From: Mytilinidion resinicola
Lineage: Eukaryota > Ascomycota > Dothideomycetes > Mytilinidiales > Mytilinidiaceae
NCBI RefSeq assembly: GCF_010093595.1
Contig: NW_022985437.1
Coordinates: forward strand, 1,079,380 to 1,143,379
DNA: 64,000 nt
Direction of reading: 5' to 3'
Both the position numbers and the translations under genes were made by a program. This document shows positions 22,574-33,148 of the stretch, in pieces. Under the pieces are notes generated by a model, which worked only from the letters and a program-made list of their open reading frames with translations, was not told the DNA's origin and made no database searches. Positions within the stretch are counted from its first letter, which is position 1, and every line of letters begins with the position of its first letter.

Positions 22574-22931
22574 TGTTTGCCTAGGCCGGGGTAAGGTTGA
22601 AGAGAAATTAGAGGAAGATACTATTGCTATCGGAGTAGTGTCATGGAGGCTATGGTATATATGCAATGTCTGCTAATGGACAGATATCTTGCAGTGAAGG
22701 CAGCAGCTTTTGATACTCTTTAAGGTAGTATGTGGCGCTTTATACTAAAAATAGGAACAAAGTGGCTGAGTTTCGACCGTCTTCAACCGGATTTATCTCG
22801 ACAATACTAGCTCGGGACCGACTTGATTTTCTACCCACTTTACTATGAATGAGATTACTATGAATGAGATGGATGCATGTTATTTTTCGGACGGAGTAGT
22901 GGAAGTTGAGCAGCGCAAATCTGTAACAAGG

Positions 22932-23784
22932 CTAATCTACCTCGTCTCCCGATCCCTTTTTACCTGATAGAGAGTAGTGTCTACAAGTAGGCTGATGAGC
23001 AGAGTTATTTGTATGCATGATCCATCTAAAATCAGCGAGGCACAACCAGCAGAACTTGTAACCGCAATTAGAACCTGATATTCGCGATACCAGTCAGCGA
23101 AGGGCTTATCCGCAAAACAATAGACCTTCAACGATTTCAAAGTCACCTGGTAACTTACAGGTCATATGATCACAGCTTCTGTCATCGGCCTTCTCGATGC
23201 GCTTTTGGCAGCCAGGACACGGCTTGGACTCCTGTAGAATCAGCTTCAGGGATTTCTCTTCCTCGGCTTTGTGGATACGGCGCTTCTCATAGTCCTCACA
23301 AGTCTCGCCGACATACAACGGGACATCTGTGGCGTGTCTACCGACGCAAGTTCGGAAGCCGCAGTCGCTGCAGGTGAAGATATTCCCGCCTCCTGTCGTT
23401 ATCTGGCCTGATCGGCACTTTGGATTTAGGCACCAGTGGAAATCGGGATCGGTTTCGAGAACAGCTTTAGTGGCTAGGACGTCATACCTAGTTACTTGAT
23501 CAGCTGCCACCGATCGCACCTCTAGGACGATGTACGAAACGGACTTACCGTGCAAAATCCTCCGGCAAAACATAGGTTCGAATATCTTGACCACAATTAG
23601 TTCCAGGACACTTAATCTGATTCCAAGAAGTTCCATCTTCCAGCCGGACGTGGATCCATTTTCGGATACAACGTAGACATATCTGTGAAGGATAGCGGCA
23701 ATTTTGAGTGACGGCATCGGGGAATCTGCGACGCCATGGTGAATGCCCACAGATTAGGCATGTTCTGTGGACGTAGGACATCAT
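22932..23784 (-). CDS. RBR-type (RING-IBR-RING) E3 ubiquitin ligase, small
   Basis: Exons 23784-23549, 23487-23159 and 23074-22932 give 235 residues. The first RING reads CLICGH, then CRYPSQICLRC and CPGTNCGQ. The IBR has CLNPKC, CSDCGFRTC and ETCEDY. The second RING spans the last intron: CPGCQKRIEKADDRSCDHMTC joins SNCGYKFCWLCL. The Cys before DHM, the position of the active-site Cys in RBR ligases, is kept. Family knowledge: these enzymes accept ubiquitin from an E2 onto that Cys and pass it to substrates. The protein is short for the family because almost nothing lies outside the catalytic unit. The start is the ATG just before SYVHRTCLICG; an unseen upstream exon is possible. Its neighbours give no substrate. 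Confidence 0.83.
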
Positions 23785-23821
23785 CTCAACCACTTTCAGT
23801 AAAGATCTCTCTATGTATAAA

Positions 23822-23967
23822 AGCTGAGGAGCTGTCGAGCACTGCGGGAGATTTCAAAAGAGGAACTTGCAGTCCAACGCATTGGCGATGCGTTTGAACG
23901 CCAGCAGAAGCACAACGAGGCCGCAAACGGAACAAGAATCACGGTTAATGTGGTGTTTGGAGGCTAA
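23822..23967 (+). other. Orphan coding-like 3' fragment
   Basis: An open stretch on the + strand ends at TAA 23965-23967 and reads ALREISKEELAVQRIGDAFE followed by RQQKHNEAANGTRITVNVVF. It looks like the end of a protein, but no ATG or clear upstream exon is visible, and it abuts the 5' end of the RBR gene on the other strand. It may be a relic or a chance frame. Confidence 0.3.
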
Positions 23968-24703
23968 GAATACAGTAATGCAACAAAATTGGATTTCGTG
24001 GCAATACCTATATTGAGCGTTTCATGACCAAGTACTATCCAGATACACGGACCTGGAGGATGAGAGCATGGGGTGGTCTAAGAGTTGACAATAGCCAGCA
24101 AATGCTGACTGGTGGGCTCAGAGTACATCCCGAATGTACATAGCGTTTGATGATAGGCATGTAGCCTTGTATAATTTGTTTCACTATCATTTTCATTTTA
24201 GTATTCGGGTATTAAAAGAGCTGGACTTACAGTGATAAAGTCTCAAAGACAACGGTGAGTATTATTTTACGTACTTCGAAGGATTGTCAAGTTGTGAAGA
24301 AGCAGTTCTGTGTTGATTTGAAGAGGCATAAGGCCCGTATATATAGCCCCTGAAAAGGGTGGGGGGGGAACTCCCCTGTTCCCCCTTGTTACGGATATGG
24401 AAGGATGTAACGCCACTGACACGCTAGTAGTGGCAACCTGAGTAGGATGTCTTGTTTAATACAAGTCAAATGCGTCAATGTACCCATACCGTCGATAATC
24501 ATACGCATCTAAGGACCGGAAATTAAAACCGCCATTGGGACTTGATCCATTTGTCGCCTTGAAAATACAAAGATTTAGCAGCGTGCTGTCCCAAGCGCTC
24601 TTCGTTGATGCTCTTTCCAGTCGTAACAAAATACCGTACATCGGTGGATAGGGCAAGTAGTTGCGAATGATAACTCTCGGGAGGCCTCGTAGCTCTCCGT
24701 GAA
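23968..24703. other. Intergenic region
   Basis: AT-rich and without a supported gene. A G run near 24360 and short frames at 24456-24932 (minus) lack any domain. Confidence 0.45.
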
Positions 24704-26173
24704 CTAGGGAGCTGGATGATCCCTCATGTACTCCAGCACCATATCGAGTCCCTCGCTGGAATCGGGCCAATCGAGGTGCCAGAAATACGGGTGCTTGGCC
24801 ACCTTGATACACAACGCTCGGAAGCTGCGATCTCCTTGATTTGGGTCGGGAGCATCGCGCAGCAGAGTCGGATATTCTGGAAAGGCCTGAGTCTCTGTGA
24901 TGTCCGGTGCGATTTCGCCTTCTGGAATCCATTCCTGGAAAATTTCCGGGGTTGTTTGTGCCTCTAGGACTGGTGACTGATCCTGGGATTCAGAGAGATC
25001 GATGGTAGGTACCAGGCTAGATCCTGTGCTATTCTGTGCCGGCCCATACTGCTCCTCGTTGATAGGCAGTGGGCTCATCTTTGCGTTGGTCTTTGGAGCA
25101 TTACGACGAGGCTTCAGTGCCTCACACCTAAGACGGATGGCTTCGTCCCTGAAACGCTGCATCCGAGGCATCCATCGCCGAATGCATGCGGCATCCGTAT
25201 GTTCGCGTGTCACTACCACCCGTCCGACTTGGCGAATCACCGCTTCTACGTCAGTAGGGAAGAAGTAGCGGCCAGGGTATTGTTGAGCGAACTCAACAGC
25301 TCGAGTAAGGTCAGCCGCGTCTGCCCCTTGTGGGAGCTGCAGGACGTCGTTCGCTAAGGATTCCAATGGGATTGATTTTGGCGGCCGGTATGTCTTGCTG
25401 TGGGTTTCTGCACGCGTCCGAACTCCTGAGAGGGACACATTTTTGGGATCGAAGTTGTTGTTAGACACCAACATAGAATGCCTCGAGTGTGTCCAATTGG
25501 CCATTGGATTTTTAGGATCTGGTCCGGCCCGCATAGCGTGCTGGTAGCCATGTAGTATCGAGTTGACCGAATAGAGTTTGTCATCCTCAGCTGCGATCTC
25601 GTCGATGGATGCGGATCCGTCCAGGACGCTGCCTGCTCGATGGCGGCGAGCGATGTATTTATGTAGCTTGTAGGTCATCCCGTTCTGGACTAAACGGTTC
25701 GCGATGGGCCAACTCAAGATAGAGTGGGGAATTAGGACAATTAGCTCTACCGCCGTCACAGAGATATTTAGGTTCAACGAATGGTCTTTGTGCGGAGCGC
25801 TCTTCATATAATCGTAGATGCGTGAACGGCCACAATTCCCGACGTCTTTTGCTCCTGTAGCCTTTGGCTTTGCAGACTGTTGAGATTTCTGTGGAAGTGC
25901 TTTTATCCCGTAGAGCTCCGTGTTTGGCTCTTCCCGCTTCTGGCGTTTAGGGGCGGGCTTAGATGAGTTGCGGGGACCAACGAAGCCAGTATCAGTCTCG
26001 TTGTCGTCTGCTGAGGTTCGACGCTTGGACCCTGCTATTGGTGTCGGGACTGGTTGTACCTCTGGATCCGCACCGGCAAAAAGGCTCTCAATGCTTTCTT
26101 TGATTAGCAGAGGGTTTGACGGCTGCAAGGCTAGGAGCTGGGGGTCGATGTACTCCAAAGGGAAGGGCGCCAT
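24704..26173 (-). CDS. Unrecognised nuclear-type protein, tandem paralogue A
   Basis: A single exon of 489 residues starting MAPFPLEYIDPQLLALQPSN. There is a basic, NLS-like patch KPAPKRQKREE near residue 70. A conserved block at about 119-334 includes IYDYMKSAPHKDHSLNLNIS, EDDKLYSVNSILHGYQHAMR, LPQGADAADLTRAVEF and EHTDAACIRRW. A short C-terminal block has LLRDAPDPNQ and VAKHPYFWHLDW. All of these recur in the next gene upstream (26915-29062), together with the shared IDPQL near the N-terminus. The two are therefore tandem duplicates on the same strand. I do not recognise the domain and see no catalytic motif. The first 118 residues are disordered. Nuclear location is inferred from the basic patch only. 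Confidence 0.75.
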   Translation of the reverse strand: MAPFPLEYIDPQLLALQPSNPLLIKESIESLFAGADPEVQPVPTPIAGSKRRTSADDNETDTGFVGPRNSSKPAPKRQKREEPNTELYGIKALPQKSQQSAKPKATGAKDVGNCGRSRIYDYMKSAPHKDHSLNLNISVTAVELIVLIPHSILSWPIANRLVQNGMTYKLHKYIARRHRAGSVLDGSASIDEIAAEDDKLYSVNSILHGYQHAMRAGPDPKNPMANWTHSRHSMLVSNNNFDPKNVSLSGVRTRAETHSKTYRPPKSIPLESLANDVLQLPQGADAADLTRAVEFAQQYPGRYFFPTDVEAVIRQVGRVVVTREHTDAACIRRWMPRMQRFRDEAIRLRCEALKPRRNAPKTNAKMSPLPINEEQYGPAQNSTGSSLVPTIDLSESQDQSPVLEAQTTPEIFQEWIPEGEIAPDITETQAFPEYPTLLRDAPDPNQGDRSFRALCIKVAKHPYFWHLDWPDSSEGLDMVLEYMRDHPAP

Positions 26174-26914
26174 TGACGTTGGTCAAACAAGTGGTGGTAG
26201 GATTCAACAAAGTGGGCGTGTGAATCACGACGGTGGTGGGTGACTTGGTGAAGGAAGGGGTTGAAGCTACTATGTGGAAACCTTTATACACTACGTTGGT
26301 AGGCCTGTACATTCACGCCGAGACTCGTGAACTGCTTTCACCTCGAGGGCAAAAAAAGGTTCCCCTGGTGTAAATGCATCAAACTCCGGTGTCACTTTTG
26401 CGGAGTGTAAACGTGGGAAAAATTACTTACCCAGAAGTTACTAAAAAATCATGCCGATAATCTCCGCTCATAGACCGCTCAATCTTGACGACACGTAATA
26501 GGACATTCTTTTCTCTAATTGAAACAAAAGACAGGGGACTTACAAAGATTGGGGTAGAATTTTCTATATTTCAATTACTCCCAGTGAGACTAAGTCAACA
26601 GAAACCGGATGGTTTCTAATGGATGGCGGCCATTGTTAAACATGTGAATCTAGATAATAAGCAAACGTTAAAGGGGCTCAATCAATCTAATGCCCCAAAA
26701 GACAAGAATCAAGAATATTTTAGCCTGACTCCTCCGCGAATTTTGTTGCGTCCGGCGACTGGTCAAACAATTTAGGGACCAGATCTAATCGTTCAGTATT
26801 TCCGTGGTAGCTGCGCTTGCACGCACTTGTCGGTTAGTCAATTCAGCACACCCGAACCTAACCGTACATCTTGCTGATCATCTCCATTTGCTATAATCGC
26901 CAAAGACAAGTACC
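26174..26914. other. Spacer between the tandem paralogues
   Basis: Promoter and leader of paralogue A plus the 3' flank of paralogue B. AT-rich from about 26400 to 26760. No gene was seen. Confidence 0.5.
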
Positions 26915-29062
26915 TTAATGTTGCATGGTGTCGTTGAAGACCGCATCGAGGGGTGTGTTGTTGATATCCTGCGGCAATTGAGCCGTGTTCAGCTCCATGA
27001 ACTGGACTATTGTATCCAATGTCTCGGGAGTGCCTTCCCACTCGATGTCGCTGAAAGACGGATGTTTAGCGAACCGGATGCAGCGGGATAGAACGCTATT
27101 GTTGTCGGCAGGCGGATACGGAAGATCGCGCAGTAGACCGAGTTGTGCGTGCAGATTCTCCGCGTCTGGTCCCAAATTGAGATGGTCCATTACCCTAGCT
27201 GAGAGAGTCCTATGATAGATTAGAATATCGTTCGAAAGCACGGGGCTTGAATCTTGGTAGTTGTTTACCATGGTATGATTGCCGGACTCTTCTTTTTGCC
27301 CATTACTATCGAATTCTATTCCTGCCATAGGAGATAAAGTCCGATGGCCAATAGAAGCGTCGTCCTGAAAGTAAAGACTCGGCGTATGGCCTCCATAAGG
27401 ATCTGCAAGATCTTCTCCTGGGCCACTTCCGTTGGCATGTCCTAAAGTGTAGCCATTAGGCGGTTCTTCTACGTGGGTGTCAACCGCACTTGGTTCACTC
27501 GTGATGGGATGTTGATTGTGCTGGTCAATATTGTCCAGAGAACCAAGATCGCCTTTCGCCTCACGCTTCAAGCGGTTGCTCTCAGCCCGGAGTTTTCCTA
27601 GTCGTGGGCTCCAACGGGCAATACAAGCACCGTCGATGTGATTTGCTGATATTCGTACAGGACCACCAGCATCGCTGATAGCCAGTCCGACATCAGTTGG
27701 ATACTTGTATGTTCCTGGATGGTCTCTAGCAAACAACACTGCTCGCGTTAGGTCGGCTGCATCGTCACCTTGTGGAATCTGATCGACATCGTCCAACAAA
27801 GATTCTAGCGCAACTGGTTTGGGTGGGAAGAATGTTTGGTTTGGCGGGCAATGGGTTAGCCCACGCGGCTGGATGCCAGTGAGAGAGATGTTCCGAGGAT
27901 CCCAATTCTCGTTAGAGATCTTTTGCGAATGGGTCCTAAATGTCCAGCCAGGAACAGGGTTGTTGGCATCCTTGCCTGCGCGGAAGGCGTGCTGGTAGCT
28001 GTGAAGTATGGCATTTCGCGAGTATAACTGATCGTCTTCATCTAAGACAGCATCTGCCGGCGCAGTAGTACGATCGAGAGCACCCTTAGTACGGTGGCTA
28101 CGAACGATGAACTGGTGGAGAGCGTAGCTCAGACCATTGGTAATAAGTCGATTGGCAACGTCATAATTCAAATGTGCGTGGCCTAACAGAACGAGGATCT
28201 CGACTAGTGTGCAGTTGATGTTTGGTAGTGTGTGGTTTTGATGTGGGGCCTTCTTCATGAAGTCATAGCCACGGCCTGGCTCATCATCTCCTGCAGATTT
28301 GCGCTTTCGGGGCTTTCGAGCTTTTGATGCTTTCGTGCCGGTTCCGGACTTTGCTGTGAAATCGTTTGACACCACCGACTTAGTGGGTGCCGATCCTGGC
28401 CGGGGAAGAGCGATCTGTTGTGGGTGGTGGTCGCCTAGAGATGGCGCATCCAAAGTCTCAGGGCCTTGAAACTGAGCCTGATACGCAGTGTGATAGACTC
28501 CGTTAGAAGGTGTGCGGTTGAACATCCTTGGATACTGGGTGCTAGCTCGTTCTGGAATCTGGGGCCCACTAATAGGTAGCTTGATGTGCTGCTGAGGGTA
28601 AGGGGCCATGCTGAATGCATCTGATCTCGTGACTCCTTGTTCGTGCATCTGGCTACGCTGAGCCTGCTGAGGCTCATCTGGTAGGAGAACGAGGTGCTCG
28701 AGAGTAGCAGTGTAGTTACCCCGATAGGTAGTGGTGTAAAGCTGATAGATGTCTCGAATCATCCGCGATGGAAACATTTGCTTCAGCATCGCTACTACCT
28801 CGCTCTGCCAGGCATCCGGTATATCTTCAACTTTCATGTCGGCCATCTCGAGCTTCTGGCGTTTTGCCTTCGGCTCAGACAGCTGGGCGACATCATCAGA
28901 GATAAATTCGCTATGACCTAGCTCCTCTGCCCATCCACGTTTCGCCCCGATCATTTGTTCTGGATTGCTATCGGAGCCCGCAGTGTTGGGCTGGAACATC
29001 GTCTCGAAGAGTTGAGGATCGATGGGCGAAGTTCCAGGGTTAGGCGGGCTTGTAGAAGCCAT
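26915..29062 (-). CDS. Unrecognised nuclear-type protein, tandem paralogue B, with CUE-like segment
   Basis: A single exon of 715 residues starting MASTSPPNPGTSPIDPQLFE. Residues about 86-126 read VVAMLKQMFPSRMIRDIYQL, then GNYTATLEHLVLLPDE. The MFP and terminal di-leucine pattern resembles a CUE/UBA-like ubiquitin-binding helix bundle (inference). A basic NLS-like patch KARKPRKRK sits near 250. The family block starts near 265 (GYDFMKKAPHQNHTLPNINC, EDDQLYSRNAILHSYQHAFR, IPQGDDAADLTRAVLFARDH, HIDGACIARW). A C-terminal block follows (LLRDLPYPPADN, FAKHPSFSDIEWEG). It is longer than paralogue A because of the CUE-like segment and two disordered inserts. Function is unknown; it is not a known enzyme. 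The single long uninterrupted frame makes the gene call firm. Confidence 0.78.
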   Translation of the reverse strand: MASTSPPNPGTSPIDPQLFETMFQPNTAGSDSNPEQMIGAKRGWAEELGHSEFISDDVAQLSEPKAKRQKLEMADMKVEDIPDAWQSEVVAMLKQMFPSRMIRDIYQLYTTTYRGNYTATLEHLVLLPDEPQQAQRSQMHEQGVTRSDAFSMAPYPQQHIKLPISGPQIPERASTQYPRMFNRTPSNGVYHTAYQAQFQGPETLDAPSLGDHHPQQIALPRPGSAPTKSVVSNDFTAKSGTGTKASKARKPRKRKSAGDDEPGRGYDFMKKAPHQNHTLPNINCTLVEILVLLGHAHLNYDVANRLITNGLSYALHQFIVRSHRTKGALDRTTAPADAVLDEDDQLYSRNAILHSYQHAFRAGKDANNPVPGWTFRTHSQKISNENWDPRNISLTGIQPRGLTHCPPNQTFFPPKPVALESLLDDVDQIPQGDDAADLTRAVLFARDHPGTYKYPTDVGLAISDAGGPVRISANHIDGACIARWSPRLGKLRAESNRLKREAKGDLGSLDNIDQHNQHPITSEPSAVDTHVEEPPNGYTLGHANGSGPGEDLADPYGGHTPSLYFQDDASIGHRTLSPMAGIEFDSNGQKEESGNHTMVNNYQDSSPVLSNDILIYHRTLSARVMDHLNLGPDAENLHAQLGLLRDLPYPPADNNSVLSRCIRFAKHPSFSDIEWEGTPETLDTIVQFMELNTAQLPQDINNTPLDAVFNDTMQH

Positions 29063-30727
29063 CCGAGAATGATAAGGCCGCGTCTTGGGTTCTCGAGTTG
29101 AGTGGGGGGTTCTAGTGATGGTGGGTTGGGGTTCGAAAAGTGGGAGTGTACAGGAAGACGGTGGTGGGATCTTGAAGGTGATGGGAAGAAAAGAGTTGAG
29201 CCTGTTGAGGGAAATGATATATACACTTCTCTAAGCGCAAGATTCCTGCACATTCACGAGCGAAGTGCCTTCACATCCCGAAGTTACCTTGACGTGAACA
29301 TGAGACACTAGGCAACGACCGTCTACAATGCCCGAAAATCTCGAGAACATTGTGCAGAATGAAGGTCTCACGTTTGTCTACATCATTGTTGATGAGCAAT
29401 GAGATTTAATCGTGATACATTGTATGGGGGTCAAGGCTAAGAATGAAGTGGACAAAGTTCAGTGAGAATATCATAGAGAATTGACCAACTCTGAATTGTC
29501 TGTGACAACCTCACGAAGTGTGGAAAAGAAAAGAGATCAATTTATGATCCTGGAGGAATGGACAGTGTGCAGAATTCTGTAAGAGATGTATATGAAAGCG
29601 GTATCTTAGACATAGGGGAACAAGAGCGAGCAAACCTAGAAGAATCCAGAGCATTCTTGTGCGCAAGCATGATAGTGGTTTGGGCTGGTAATCCGAAACC
29701 TCACCGCCGCCGGTCGTCGTCTGTGCCTATCCCAGCTTGATTGAAGTCCGATTTATACGACTCAGCGCCCTTAGAAAGCAGTCATTTGCTATCACTTCAG
29801 ATGGCGAAACATCGCGAGGTTGATATTTATCCGAATCCGAGGACAAGCCCAAGGATAATTGCTTCATACCTCATGGGAGAGTGTTTGAACGGTATCAATC
29901 GGTTTCACACCTGGTTGTTGGATCGAGAGGTGAAGAAAACGCCATTTTGTCAGTCTAAAAACTACAAAGGTAGGGGGACAGTTATCCATCCCAACCCAGT
30001 CGGAGCGGGATTGGATGGATGGGCCATTACGTCAGTCTTTACGGAGGCCGGCCTCCGCTTCGATGAACACAGCCCACCACCGACCAAACTTCAAGTAATT
30101 AGCCCTTTGCGATGTAGAGAATGAAGATAGGGCTTTGGATTGTCCCTTACACTGCCTTGTCAAAAGTCTGGGCACATTTACTCACCAGGTACCGTTGGGG
30201 ATGCTTCGGCGCATTCTAAAAGCTTTCAAAAGGTGTGACGTCCGTGAGAGCTTCAATCACAGAAATTTCACACGCCGACAATCCGCCTATTTGCCGCTGG
30301 TTGTGGTGCTTCAGCACCTCATCGGAATTTTGGGAAGAGATTAAAAGCACGACGTACCCAAACTTGTGTCCCTGTACTGTATTTCCCAACCTTGACACCC
30401 CAACTTTCCCTGGATATTTGGATCTGCCAGCGAGGGGGGAAACTTGAAGGAATTGAAGCAAGTGAAATGACATGCAAGCTATCTAATCCAGCCTTGAGAA
30501 GTGAGCGGCGCTTCTGGATTGGATCTCTATACTCACAATAGTGGTGTGGTGGCAACCGGCGGTTGCTACGCGTAGACGCGTTGATAAACAGGTCGCATCT
30601 ATCCATTCACTTCGCCTATCAATCTTCCCTCGTACAGACTAGCTCTAACGAGAAGACAACCCATCTCCTTCAACGCTTACTCAGAGCTCTCACTATCCGT
30701 TGACTGAAGTGCAGGTGAACGAACCCA
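29063..30727. other. 1.7-kb divergent intergenic region
   Basis: Upstream regions of paralogue B (minus) and of the gene at 30728 (plus). Frames such as 29741-30124 are coding-length but have no recognisable domain, promoter or homologue that I know. I do not call them. Confidence 0.5.
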
Positions 30728-32363
30728 ATGGCTACCAAGCCAGACGCGCCCAAGGCCAGCAACGAGCGAAATACAGCCGTAGACTTCGCCGTTGCCTGTC
30801 TCGCCACTCCGAATGCGCCCGGCGAGGGAACACAGCCCTCTCAATTTACTCCGAGCGAACTTTACGAGCTCGACGTCCTGGGATACCACACTCGTATGCG
30901 ATCACTCAATCACCACCGAAGAATACAATACGGTCTGCCCATACCGATTTCACCGACGCTGCCACGGATAGTCGTCGCGGAGTTCGTCAAGCAAGAGAAA
31001 ATGGCGAGAGAGAAGCGAATGGTGCCGACAGACCATAGCGCCATCGTGAATAATGAAGCGGAGGAGCTGAACAAGTCCACGGTGGAGGAGCTAATAGAGA
31101 ATGCGGCGGATGATAGAACAGAAGGACGAGGAGTCGCAGATGGTGGCATATTGGTGAAAGTCAACAAGGACTGGCATGATGAGACCACACGGGTCAACAT
31201 GGCAGGTATCCAGAAGACTCTGCGGAGACCAGAATACAAACCGCCTGTGGGAGCGAAGTGGCTGAGTTATATGAAGATGGGGAAGACGGCATCTAGGCAT
31301 ACTGATACTTTGAAGGAGTTCTTGGTGGGATCTGTCCGCGAGGACTACATTCTTCCTCCTGGAGTTCCTATGTCTGGCGTAGAGATCCTGGTAAGTCAAA
31401 TTTGTGCTTGGGTAGAAATCGCGCATCACTGACCTCTACAACATAGGCATTCTACCCTCACCACCTTCGCTGGCCAGCAGTAGCCATGCGACTCATCAAC
31501 AACTCCCACACAGGAGCTTCCCTTTCCGGCATCATCGTAAGCATTTCATTCTAATCTTAAGGCCCTGAACCTAACACTGATTCCTGTAGTCGTGGCTCCA
31601 CGGCCAGAAAGAAACCACAACAAGCCGACAAATCGTCAAAGACACCGTCCGCAACGCTGGCCGCCAGTCCACGGGAAACATGGCATGGACAGAGACCCGC
31701 CATAAGCCTACCCCTAGTACTAATATTTCTCCTGATGTCCTCGTTCCGCTCCCCCGAATCGCCGCGCGCGGCCTGCAGGTCCCAACCTACGCGCAACTGG
31801 TGGCAAGCGTAACACATCTCCCACATGGCCTCCACGCGCGCGCCCTGACAACATGCATCGAGTTTTGGCTTCAACACAAGGACTTGGACTTGAATGTGTT
31901 GCACACGGCGGAGCTATATCGGGCATTGCAGCCACACCTGAGGAGTGCAGGACCAATGAACCTGGATGCGGTGGCGCTGTCACAGTGGGACAGTAGCGAG
32001 AATGTTGATGGCCCTGGGAAGCGGTTGACCGAGAACCCGCTCGAGGAGTACGAGAGAGGCAGGGGATTGGTAGGAGAGAGACAAGATGCTAGCCTGACCT
32101 TCCATGTCTCGGAAGTCTTGCTGGCTCCGCTGTTTGCGTGGCAGAGGGTGCGAGTGGCTGGATTGAGCGAGATCGTGAAGCAAAAGGAGAGCATCGAACA
32201 GCCTGCGAAGGCAACAAATGGCGTACATGCGCCGTCAGGCCTAAAAGGTGGGAAGAAATTGCCGGGTCCTAGGGCGAAGACTGTTAAGAGGAAGGTTACC
32301 GAGGTCGACGAAGAGAACGACACGGAGCTAGCGACAAGGCAGCGGAAGAAAGCCAAGAAATGA
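30728..32363 (+). CDS. Unrecognised 508-residue protein, probably nuclear
   Basis: Exons 30728-31390, 31447-31536 and 31590-32363 give 508 residues. The introns are 56 and 53 bp with GTAAG donors and TAG acceptors. The N-terminus is polar (MATKPDAPKASNERNTAVDF). The centre includes AFYPHHLRWPAVAMRLINNS and SWLHGQKETTT, with a helical region after it (VPTYAQLVASVTHLPHGLHA). The C-terminus ends in a strongly basic tail (RQRKKAKK) after an acidic stretch, consistent with a nuclear protein. No domain that I can name is present, and no catalytic motif. The long coherent frame across two clean introns makes it a real gene. The neighbours (unrecognised paralogue B, F-box-like gene) do not indicate a pathway. 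Confidence 0.75.
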
Positions 32364-33148
32364 TGTTGGGTCAATCGGCGATAGGCTCTAGCCGCAGCGA
32401 TTTGTCCAGACACAGGATGAGAAAGTATTGACGGTTATAATGAGCTTCGACAAGTCTTTAGTATCGGTATAGATAGGCTGTTTTAGGATAGACCCTTTCA
32501 ATAATGCCACGAATAGGCTAGACCTTTTGATGATGCTGCTGATGAAAAGTGCGCTATGAATATCAATCGGAGATATGGTTAGCTTCATACGAGCGTAGCC
32601 GGACTAATTGCTTTTAATGTCGCAGGTATTGTATTCTCGAACATCTGGATTCGCCGCGACCATTAAAAAAGTGGCACTCTTAAGTTGAAGAAGCCGCAGA
32701 GAGTGTGTACGCGTGTATGCCACTGCTTGGGGCACTTTAATACATTCTCAGAAACTTAAACGCGAAGAAAGCTCTTCACCTTCTGCTTATACACTCGCTG
32801 TAGCACTCTAAGCAGTAGTAGACAGGTGTCCAAATGAGGCAGTGTGCTTGATAATTGGGCCACCTTTTTTAGGCTCAGCGTGCCTTGTTCCTCACTGGAG
32901 ACATTCCTAATCCCCGGCGGTGTCGTGTGGGCAGAGTAGATAAACCATCACAAATAGCATCGAAAGGACAAACGTAAAGCTTGTACGCCGAGCAGGTGTG
33001 AACACACGGCGATGCAGCTTGGTATTCAGAGGGAAGTGTAGCATGTGGCAAAAACTGAAAGGATGTGCTTAGTCAGCTCTCATTTCACCGGTCGCCTGAA
33101 CCTCAGCCATGGTTCAGCTCGCTCACCAACTGCATCCGAACTTACAAC
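32364..33148. other. Intergenic region
   Basis: The 3' flank of the 508-residue gene and promoter of the F-box-like gene. I see nothing further. Confidence 0.5.

Noticed and set aside
20296..23784. A secondary-metabolite or effector gene cluster around the Zn2Cys6 regulator
   Set aside because: The neighbours are an Arf-like GTPase and an RBR ligase; no synthase, oxidoreductase set or dedicated transporter is present.
29741..30124. 127-codon plus-strand frame upstream of the 508-residue gene
   Set aside because: No domain, weak codon character, and several overlapping alternatives in the same interval.
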